A stretch of 64,000 nucleotides of DNA from Larix kaempferi (taxonomy: Eukaryota; Streptophyta; Pinopsida; Pinales; Pinaceae): NCBI GenBank assembly GCA_027924585.1, contig BSBM01000232.1:25765501-25829500 (forward strand), given 5' to 3'. Made by a program: the position numbers and the translations under genes. A model generated the notes under the pieces. The model was not told the DNA's origin and ran no database searches. It saw only the letters and a list, made by a program, of their open reading frames with translations. The stretch's first letter is position 1. Every line of letters begins with the position of its first letter. Positions 55,260 through 64,000 of the stretch are shown piece after piece.

Positions 55260-58200
55260 TCATTTTTCATTTTTTTTCTCTTTTTCAAAATTTTTCCAGT
55301 GATGATCTAGGCCCTCTATCAGCATTAGATTTTGCTGATAGAGTGTCTGTGTGAACTCCTCTCTAGATTTTGGTGTCTTATAGAGTTTGAGTCTATGTCC
55401 ATTCACAATCATGGGGAATTTTTCCTCATCTATTGTTGTAATTCTGACAGCTCCATTGTCATAGATATTTTCAATGATGTAGGGTCCGAGCCATCTGGTT
55501 GTCAGTTTGCCTTTAAATGTGTGAAATCTGGAGTCATAGAGTAGTGCCCAGTCACCTTCTTTAAATTTCTTATGCTTGATGTTTTTGTCATGCCATTTCT
55601 TTCTTTGCTGCTGGATGATTTTAGTGTGGCCAAGTGCTTGTTGGCGTTGCTCATCCAGCTGATTTAATTGTAGCATTCGTTCTTGTTGGATGTATGAAAG
55701 TTCCATGTTCAACTTGGATGCAATCCTCAATGTTTTGATCTCAAACTCAATGGGAAACATTATTTTCTTTCCATAGACTAGCTCATATGGGGTGAATCCT
55801 GTTGTTGTCTTCCATATAATATTATAATCCCAAACTGCCTCACTTAATCGGTCTGCCCAATCTCTTTTGTGGAGTTGTACAGTCTTTGTCAAGATTCTTT
55901 CTAGTTCTCTGTTTGTCACCTCACCTTAACCATTAGCCCGAGGGTGGTAGGAGGAGGACTTTCTGTGTTTGACATTGTTCCTTCTAAGCAGGTCTTCTAT
56001 GAGGTTGGATGTAAATTGGGTGCCTTGGTCAGAAACCAACTCTCTTGGGACTCCAAATATGTGGAATATTTTCTCTGTAAAAAACTTTGCCACATTTGTT
56101 TCATTTGCTGCTGCAAGTGCTGCTACTTCTGCCCACTTTGTAAGGTAGTCAGTGTATACTAAGATATAGCTTTTCTGATTTGATTTTGGGTTGATTGGTC
56201 CAAGGAAATCAAATCCCCATTTTTCAAATGCTTCTAAAGATATTTGTGGATGGAGAGGCATTTCTTATTTTTGAGTTGGCTTCCCCATTCGTTGACAATC
56301 ATCACAATGTGAAACGTATTCATAGGAGTCGTAGTGGAGTGTACGCCAATAATATCCAGTTTGCAATATTTGATAGGCTATTCTCTTTACAGCATAATGT
56401 CCTCCATAGGGATCATTATGAGTGGCATGCAATATGTCATGGACTTCATCTTCTCTGATACATCTCCTCAATATCTGGTCTGTTCCTTTTTTGAAAAGCA
56501 TTCCCTCTATCCATGTGTAGGTGGCACTTTGCCTTATGACTATGTTCTTCTCTTGGTGGCTGTAATGTTGTGGGAATTTTCTAGACACTAAGTAGTTTGC
56601 TATGTTAGCAAACCATGGGCTTCTTGTGGAGATTGAAAAAAGATGCTCATCAGGAAAATTATCATTTACCAGTTCATTGTCTTGTCCATGGGTGAGCCTA
56701 GACAGAAAATCAGCCACTACATTGTGTTTTCCTGGCTTATCTAGAATTGTGATGTCAAACTCTTGCAGGAGGAGTAGCCATCTAATGATTCGAGAACTTA
56801 TATTAGGTTTGTTCATGAGATACCTGATTGCTAAATGGTCAGTGTGGACAAAAAATTGATATCCAGTTATGTAGTGCCTGAATTTGTTAATGGCATGTAT
56901 GACAACCAAAAACTCCTTCTTTGTGACTGTATAATTTAATTCCGCTCCTGCCAAGTTTTTGTTGATATAATATATGGCATATGGTTTCTTCTCTCTTTCT
57001 TGTCCAAGGACCGATCCAATGGCCTTATCTGATGCATCAGAATGGATGTGGAATGGAAATGCCCAATTTGGTCCTTGGAGTACTGGAGCTGTAATTGTTT
57101 TCTCCTTGATTTTGTCAAATGATAACATACAATGTTTTGTCCAAATGAATTCTGTGTCTTCTCTGAGAAGAGAAAACATTGGTGCAACAATTTTTCTATA
57201 ACTCTCAATGAATCTTCTGTAGTATCCTGTTTGTCCAAGAAAACTTCTCACATCTCTCTATTTCACAGGTGGTGGCAGTGTTTTGATGACTGTGACTTTT
57301 GCCTAATCAACCTCAATTCCTCTCTGTGAAATATGGTGTCTAAGCACGATGCCTTCTTCCATGAGCATTCTGCATTTATCATTGCTGAGGCATAAGCTCA
57401 TCTCGATACATTTTTTCAAAACCAATTCTAGATGTTTTAGTGCTTGGTCGAAATTCTGGCCATAGGGTTTGAATTCATCCATGTAGACCTCCATTTGGTC
57501 ATTAATAAAATCATAGAAGATGATTAAGATTTCCCTTTGAAACATTGCTGGGGCATTACAGAGCCCAAAGGGGAGCACTCTGTATGCATAAGTGCCCCAT
57601 GGGCATGTGAATTTTGTTTTGTTCTGATCAGCTGGGTGAATGAGGATTTGGTTGTACCCACTGAACCCATCCAAGAATGAGAAAAATTTGTTCCCAGCTA
57701 ATGTGTCCAGTACTTGGTCGATAAATGGGAGAGGGAAGTGATCTTTCTTGGTTTCCTTATTGAGCTCTCTGTAGTCCACACAAATACTCCACTTCCCTCC
57801 TTTTTTAGGAACTATAACCAATGGTGATACCCACTCACTATATGAGATTGGGTATATGAACCCTGCATCTAACAACTTTTGTAATTCCATTTTAACTATG
57901 TCTTTTAATGTTGGGTTCATTCTTCTCTGTGGTTGTCTGAAAAGAAGAACACCTTCCTTTATATAGATGTAATGCTTACAGATGTCTGGGTGGATACCCT
58001 TCATGTCAGTGTATGTCCATGCAAAGGCTTTGTTGTTGTCTGACAATACCTTTAGTAATTTTTGTTCTTGTCTTGGCTCCAAATTGGAGTTAGTATTAGC
58101 TGTCCTTCCAGGCATTATCTCAACTATTTTGATTTGAATTGGATGATGTTCAAGTGTGAGTACCTCTGCCCACATTCTGTCAGAGTTGTGGGTTGATATC

Positions 58201-59168
58201 TTTTCTTCTTGTTGTTGACCTGTGCTAAGAAAATCTTCAAACATATCTTGATGAGAAGAAGCATTTTGAATAAACCTATCTAAATGACTGTCTTCGTCGA
58301 TGGATTTTAGTGATAGGGCAGCTTCAATGGTAAGGATAGGTTGTATGTTTTGGTTGGATGTGTCATTATAATCGTCTGTCCAGTTTTGATATTCTAGCTC
58401 TGAAGACTTCCTTGCTGGAGGATAAATTGTGATTTTCTTCCTAGCTTGGCCATTGGTGATTATCATGTTACCCGATCTGCACCCTATGTAAGCATCTGCA
58501 GTTGCCAGCTAGGGTCTCCCTAGTATTATTGGGTACCCACTAAGTTTACTCTTCACTTCGATGACTGTGAAGTCAGCTGGGTATTCCCATGATTCTATAT
58601 TGATAACGATGTCTTTGAGCATTCCTTCATGTTTTACTGTCGATGTGTCAGCTAGATGTAGTACAGTAGTTGTTGGTCTGACCATTGATTGGAGTCCTAG
58701 GGATATCACCTTGGTCATCACATTGATTGTAGCCCCTAAATCAATTAGGCTGTTGGTGATATGTTTGTTGTTGATGGTCACGTTGACTACTGGGCTGCCT
58801 AGATCAAGGTATTTGGGGTTAACAATGACACCTAGCATTAAATCTGCTAACCGGCCTACTACGTTTATGGTTGGTGGGTCACGTCTTCTTCTGCCAGGTC
58901 TTTTCAAGCAATTCTCTTTAATAAACTTGTTACAGATTGGCACATCTCTTATGGCCTGTAAAATTGGAATTTGGATGTTTAAGTGCTTCAATTCGTTCAG
59001 AATCGCATTTTCCTCTTCTTCTTTTGTATTTCGTATAAGTTTTTCAGGGAAAGGAGGGTTTCTATTTTGTGTGGGTGGCCGAATTTCTTCTTCTTGAGGG
59101 TTTGGCTCGTCTAGATGCTGAATTTTATGTTGTGTTGTTTGTTTGTGGGCTTCATCTCCTTGACTAGT
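55260..59168 (-). pseudogene. Pro-pol of the Athila-like element (protease, RT, RNase H, integrase)
   Basis: This continues in the same frame as gag. Protease has SLIDLGATINVM and IILGRP (58509-58800). RT (about 57303-58000) has SPLVIVPKKGGKW, SFLDGFSGYNQI and LPFGLCNAPA. Its catalytic box reads YMDE at 57474-57485 where YMDD is expected. RNase H has HSDASDKAIG, TKKEFLVV, HTDHLAI and VADFLSR. Integrase has H-H and CDDC zinc ligands, then FDFLGP, SDQGTQF and the EVTNRELE helix, and a C-terminal GPY module (RWLGPYII). Internal stops: 58509-58511, 57303-57305, 57258-57260 (all TAG), 56265-56267 and 55926-55928 (both TAA). The end at 55260 is a normal terminal stop. Non-functional. Confidence 0.9.
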
Positions 59169-60776
59169 CTATGTGTGTGTGTTTTGTAATGTTTTCGCAG
59201 ACTTGAGATTAATTTCGTTTATTTCTAGGGTATCCACTACATAAGTAGGGAACTGCATGATTTCAGTGTTATAGGCCTGTTGCTGTCTAGGTATGTTGTT
59301 GTTAGGGTTTGGAATCGGCCGGGTAGGGATTGGTGGAGGTCTGGGAGGTGGTTGGTTCTGTGGGGGCGGCATGATGAGTGGCTGCTGCAATGGAGCCCTC
59401 CGGTTTGATGAATAAGGATATTGGTTTCCATAATTAGTGGTTGGCTGAGCAAAAGGTGGGGGGTATGGGGAGTAAGATTGTGGGTAATAAGGTTGTTGAT
59501 ATGGTTGGATTTGCTGCCACTGGTTTGGAGTTGGTTGAGATGGACATGGGGCTGGTACTGAGTTCCAATTTTGCTGGTTACTTCCTTGATTATAGTAGGC
59601 TTGGTTGTTGGGTTGGTAAGGCCTAGCAAAATTATTTCTTCTTTGATTGACGAAACAAAGTTGTTCTATTGCACCTTCAGTTGTGGGATCTTGAATAGAA
59701 GTTTTGCACAAGGGAAACATAGGACATTTATCAGTGAATTTATCGTCAGTGCAAAGGCCACATATTTCTATGGTGTTTAGTGTGCACTGCCCCTTCTCAT
59801 GCTTCTTTCTGCAGCGTGGAAAAAAGACTGCCAATGCTTGGTTTATTTCGTCCTGTTTCTTCTTTATTTGAAGTGCATCAAGTTGCATTGCTAGGGATCG
59901 AAAGATATCAGTTTTCATGTCATCAAGAAGGTTCCCTAAATCAGACTTTGTAAGATTTGGTCCTGAAGATACTGATCCCCCAGTAAATGGGTGTGAATCC
60001 CTTGTCCCACTTTTACCTTTCCTAGATCTAGAGTAGTTTTTGAAGATTTGTAGGATTTGGTCATAAGTTTTCTGGAATATATCTCCATCTCCCAAAAGGT
60101 TCAAAACTTCTATATTTTCCTCTTTTATCCCTCTAAGAAGGACAAGTTTCAGTGATTCTTGATCTAGGGTGTGGTGACTAGCTTGTTTGTAGCTGAGTTG
60201 AAATCGTTGTGCATAATCTTCTAAGGATTCTCTTTCTCCTTGTTGCATTCTAAAGATTTCATCTCTTGTATATTTTGACTTATAGTAGTCCTTGTATTTT
60301 TCTAGGAAAGTTTGTTTCATTTGGTCCCATGTAAAAATTTTGTTCCCTTCTAGGCTCATAAACCATATGAGTCATAGATCTTTCAATGTAGAAGGAAAGA
60401 GTCTCAATTTTTGTGCATCAGTGGTGTAGCCAAATGACCTACGGACTACCTCAAACTCAAATAGGAATGTGTTAGGATCCTCTGAGGTTAGGCCAAGGAA
60501 GTTTGGTAGGTTATTAGGGTTGATATTCTTCATCCTGGCATCTCCAAGAGGTACATTGATGGGAAAAGTGAACAGTTCTCTAGGTTCATCCTCTTCCTTT
60601 GCCATAGTGGTGTTTTAGCTAGAACTAGCAAAGAAGTTATCTAGGTTTGGGTCGTAGCTAGAGTTAGGTTCATCTTCAAAGTTAGGGGATCCAAATTGGG
60701 AATTATCAGAACTATTGTTACTCATAGGGCGGGTAGGAAGAAAGCGTCCAAATCTTTCTCTCTGTCGTCTAGGCAT
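59169..60776 (-). pseudogene. gag of the Athila-like element
   Basis: A frame of 536 codons from the ATG at 60776, 76 bases after the primer site. Two in-frame stops interrupt it (TAA 60615-60617, TGA 60372-60374), and a TAG at 59169-59171 separates it from pro-pol in the same frame. The gag core lies around 59900-60550 (FLFEFEVVRRSFGY, LRLFPSTLKDL, WFMSLEGN, FLEKYKDYY, RMQQGERESLEDYAQRF). A cysteine-rich CRKKHEKGQC...ICGLCTDDKFTDKCP module follows, then a Gln/Pro-rich tail. A later ATG at 60605 starts a 77-codon piece. Confidence 0.9.
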
Positions 60777-60851
60777 TCATGGTAAAAAAATTTATGTTTT
60801 CTGGTTGTTTTTGTGTTTTTCTTTAAAGATGTCTCCTATGGATTAAGCACC

Positions 60852-60869
60852 TCCCCGGCAACGGCGCCA
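60852..60869 (-). other. Primer-binding site, tRNA-Asp type
   Basis: On the minus strand this reads TGGCGCCGTTGCCGGGGA, the site used by Athila-type plant elements and complementary to a tRNA-Asp 3' end. It lies five bases from the LTR. Confidence 0.85.
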
Positions 60870-60874
60870 AAAAG

Positions 60875-62240
60875 TGGTGGACTCCAAGAATGGATACCTA
60901 ATTAGGGTAGCTAAACCGGAAGCATACTTTAATTATCGACCAGGGAGCGTACAAACTTAAGAGGTGCTAAGCACTGTATGTGCTCTATAGGATAGTCTTC
61001 GTCATTTAGGGTGTTGGGATGTATCTTAAAGGTTTCTCAAAAGGAAATGGGAGTGATTTGTTCTTAAACCAAGAATGAAAGGATATAAAAATATTGTAAA
61101 CTTATGGACTAGAAATGCTGAAACTAAGAGATATTTTATGCTAAGAATTTAAATGCTGGAAAACTGTAAATCTAATCTAAGAAATAAAATGTTGAAAGTG
61201 TGGGAAACTTGATATAGAAATAAGATGCTGAAAGCTGGAAATTTAAGCTAGGAATTCAATATTGAAAATTAATCAAACTTTATCTTATTCGAATCCAATA
61301 CTGAAAGTAATAATAATTTACTCTATTCAAGTCCAAAGAACTTAAAACCATTAACTCCTATATAACTGAATTCAAATAAAGGAAATATGCATGGAAACGC
61401 AGATCTAAATCATTGTAAAAAATTAATATAATGCGCTGGGAAACAGAGGTAAATACGCCTGCACATAATGCATGTACAGGACTATGGAAAGCGCATTGCA
61501 GAACTACAGAATCAATATTGACGAACTACATAGAAAAAGTGCTGAACTGAAATGATCGCTGAACTGAAATAAAACTATGTCATTCAAACCATCGTCAAGT
61601 ACTTCATATACGATGATGATTAAATCAATTAACAGGACATAAGAGAAATACATGAAGTAAAAATGAAGCTCTTGACCTACGTGTTGGAGGGGCCCTCTCC
61701 AACTCGTGTTTCAAGAGTGGGAAAGACTTATAAACGCAAAGCTTGAAATAACATCACTTCTTCCATTAAAATCTTAACCTCATGTTCATAAAAAGTCTTA
61801 AAACATAATTGTCTCGAATAACATATGCTGAAGATAAGTTCTACAAAAATGCCAACAGGCACCTCTTGCTGCTCAAGAGGTCCATATATATATCTATTTT
61901 GAAACATAACCTAACTCTATGCTTTAAATGCCGATCCTGCTGTTCAGGAGTTTTCTTTTACAAATCAGGAAAAAGGGCGCTGAGCCACTTAAGGTCTTTC
62001 AGTCCTCGAGCCGGAATTGCTTGTTGTCTCTTACATTACCTGCGCCTTCTCATACACACTTATTTCCATATAATTAGCTCATAGAAAACGATTTTAAGCA
62101 TAAAATAATAATCTCTAAACTACTATATTAAATAATCAAAACAAATGTATTAACCCCCACAAACAGAGGTATTTCCCTTATCCATTATTGTGCTTGTGTG
62201 GCATAAAAAGGCTATAGAGTACCTAATTTGGGACTCATCA
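60875..62240 (-). repeat. 5' LTR of the Athila-like element
   Basis: Same 1366-bp length as the left LTR with no net indel. Starts TGGTGGACTCC and ends ACTCATCA in plus orientation. Short ORFs inside (for example 61809-62084) are not genes. Confidence 0.93.
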
Positions 62241-62245
62241 TGTAT
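62241..62245. repeat. Target-site duplication TGTAT, right copy
   Basis: Five bases after the element, identical to 50446-50450. Confidence 0.93.
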
Positions 62246-64000
62246 GCCATGAAGATGGTAGCTTCTTCAATATTCCACATAATGATGTTTCCCCATAATG
62301 GGAAATTGTCACCCTTGATCAACTCAACTAAAGTGACCATCATATCAACACAAACCTAGATTACAATCTACCCACCATAGGATCAACCACTTCTCCTTTG
62401 TATCTTGATATAGGTTCGGTCATTTAAGAATATTTTTCCTTGCCGGGGGCATACTCTGGTCCTCCACTAGTTATCCCCTCATCCACAAATGGGCTCATGT
62501 GTACTATCTTCACCTCTGGAGACAAGTCACAATCCCCCTCCACACCAACATAAGCACCTCACATTAGCTGTGGCACAAAGCAAATCATAAATCCATTAAT
62601 GCCACCTATATTCTAGGTCCCTTTCTTGTTCCCCCTCATGGGACTATAAGGAACACTAACAATGGCCAAAGTCACATTACCTGGGATCACTTTGGGAATA
62701 CCTGTGTGGTATTTAATTCCACCTTATCCCGAGATGACACCAAATCCCATAGCCCCACTATGATTTCATCTTGGTATCTCCCACAAGCATACCATCAAGA
62801 CCGCCCACGGGACCAACGCCACATGTGAAAAAACCACCACTGGTTGTCATTAAACCCGACGATGGAGGCATAGAACAACCAAAGCTTAAATCCCTTATGA
62901 TACCAAATACTACCCCCGCCCCTAGAGTAAACCAACAATGCACTTTGTGCGGGCAGCTAGGACATGCAACAAACTTGTGCCCCACATTGATGGAGCTCAG
63001 GAATTTTCTCAACACCCTTGTTAGTGCAATGCATGCTTCCAACACTTCAGCAAGGGGCATGCCAACCACCTCCACTACACCCAATACCAAGACCGAAACC
63101 GAGACATTGCACACTAATCATGCATGCACAACCTACTCTCAGTTGTGCATTATACACACCATTGTTTTGAACTCCCTAGATTCTGGGATGCATTGGAAAC
63201 CATTCGCCTCACACACCCCGTGGTTGAAAACCCCCAACCAATTTTCCAAGAAATCGCTTCCATCAATGTTGTCACTACATCAGAGCCAACTAAGAAAGAG
63301 CATGGTGAGTGTTTATCATGTGGGCACCACACCCACATGATTCCATCCACAATGACCACGATTCCACCTAGCCGTACCTCTAGACCACTTAGACCGACCC
63401 ATACACTCAACAGGGCATGTGCCACTCGACCATGTCAATCATGCAGATTGTTCACCCATCACTCAATTCATTACCCCATCCTGCGCATGGAACGAGTGAT
63501 TTGCTTGAACAAATGTGACTACAAGACAATCCTCCTCCCCCCACAACAAACCCACCACCACTGCCTCAAGTGGATATATTTCCCCTATCGACGAATACCA
63601 CCGATCACGTTGATATCATCAATATTTCATCGTTGTCAATCTTGTCTACCATTGATGACACATTGTCTTCATCCTCAAGGGAATATCACAATTCACCATC
63701 GATGCAATAATTTGCCACAATAGATAACCATGACCCAGTACACACTCCTTAGACCTCATGAGACCTCTGTCATGTGTTGGGTGACCCTGGAGGAGATCAT
63801 TTAAACAACCCAACTAATGGGTTGCATCCAACGAAACCCTACCCATAAGTTGAAAGACTTGGGACACTACACAAACATGCAAACATTGTATCACCTAGAT
63901 AAATTGCATCGATTTCCAACACCAATGGTCTCTACCAAAACACGACACAATGGGTGACACCCCTGTTCACCCTCTACATTTCTTAAGGTACGCTATGTTT
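62246..64000 (+). pseudogene. Decayed downstream part of the host gypsy element, runs off the window
   Basis: The first codons (AMKMVASSIFH...FPHNGKL) complete the protease broken at 50450. After about 62330 the reading is full of stops. A 189-codon open stretch (62771-63340) is Pro/Thr-rich and contains a complete CX2CX4HX4C zinc knuckle at 62939-62980. Further Cys/His pairs occur at about 63313-63350 and 63430-63480 in another frame. No RT is visible before the window ends. The segment from about 62771 on may belong to a different element. Confidence 0.55.

Larger units (their letters stand above)
50451..62240 (-). mobile_element. Athila-like Ty3/gypsy element, complete in structure
   Basis: An 11,790-bp element on the minus strand with two 1366-bp LTRs, a TGTAT target duplication, a tRNA-Asp-type primer site, gag, protease, RT, RNase H, integrase and an extra long frame after integrase. 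The LTRs differ at about 4% (14 differences counted in the first 370 bases). All internal frames are broken by point stops, not by indels. The extra ORF and the primer site place it near Athila/Tat-type plant gypsy elements. Confidence 0.93.

Noticed and set aside
55130-55354. 74-codon plus-strand ORF rich in Phe and Ser
   Set aside because: It is a translation of a (CT)n and T-rich low-complexity tract.

Overview
The window looks like repeat-rich nuclear DNA of a seed plant, probably one with a large genome such as a gymnosperm. Evidence for a plant: a primer-binding site matching plant initiator-Met tRNA, a chromovirus-type Ty3/gypsy pol, a Ty1/copia element of plant type, and an Athila-like gypsy element with a tRNA-Asp-type primer site and an extra ORF after pol. 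The gymnosperm assignment is inference. I see no convincing single-copy host gene, tRNA, rRNA or CRISPR array. Almost everything is LTR retrotransposon.

Region 1 (1-37825) is a head-to-tail tandem array of one deleted chromovirus on the minus strand. The period is exactly 3412 bp: one 623-bp LTR plus 2789 bp of internal sequence. The window holds eleven LTRs (L1-L11), ten complete internal segments (P2-P11) and one cut by the window start (P1). Each internal segment has a PBS, a 71-codon gag remnant, an internal deletion, then RT, RNase H, integrase, a chromodomain-like tail and a polypurine tract. All copies share the same deletion junction, so the array came from one deleted founder. Five of ten complete pol copies (P2, P6, P8, P10, P11) are open. 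P9 is split by a 2009-bp solo LTR with a 5-bp target duplication. The copies are nearly identical, except for a block of about 40 bp in the LTR that coincides with a perfect 11-bp inverted repeat and is strongly hypervariable. The array ends on the right exactly at an LTR terminus (37825) and runs off the window on the left.

Region 2 (37826-41531) has about 1.2 kb without recognisable genes, then a 518-codon plus-strand ORF with an N-terminal lesion. It resembles the extra post-integrase ORF of the Athila-like element further right. About 0.7 kb of AT-rich DNA follows.

Region 3 (41532-64000) is a nested stack. The oldest layer is a decayed plus-strand gypsy element: gag at 41532-43176, late gag and protease at 49577-50450, then downstream sequence from 62246 to the window end. 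Into its gag sits a decayed copia element (43177-49576) that keeps only RNase H and carries four different minisatellites before its 3' LTR. Into its protease sits a minus-strand Athila-like element (50451-62240, LTRs of 1366 bp, target duplication TGTAT). This has gag-pro-pol in one frame and a second 737-codon frame, both broken only by point stop codons.

No working gene circuit is visible. Within each element the pieces are the usual retrotransposon parts: LTR promoter, tRNA primer site, gag, protease, RT/RNase H, integrase. The points most worth following are the exact tandem amplification, the LTR mutation hotspot on a hairpin, the minisatellite-laden copia 3' region and the strong excess of TAG among the disabling stops.
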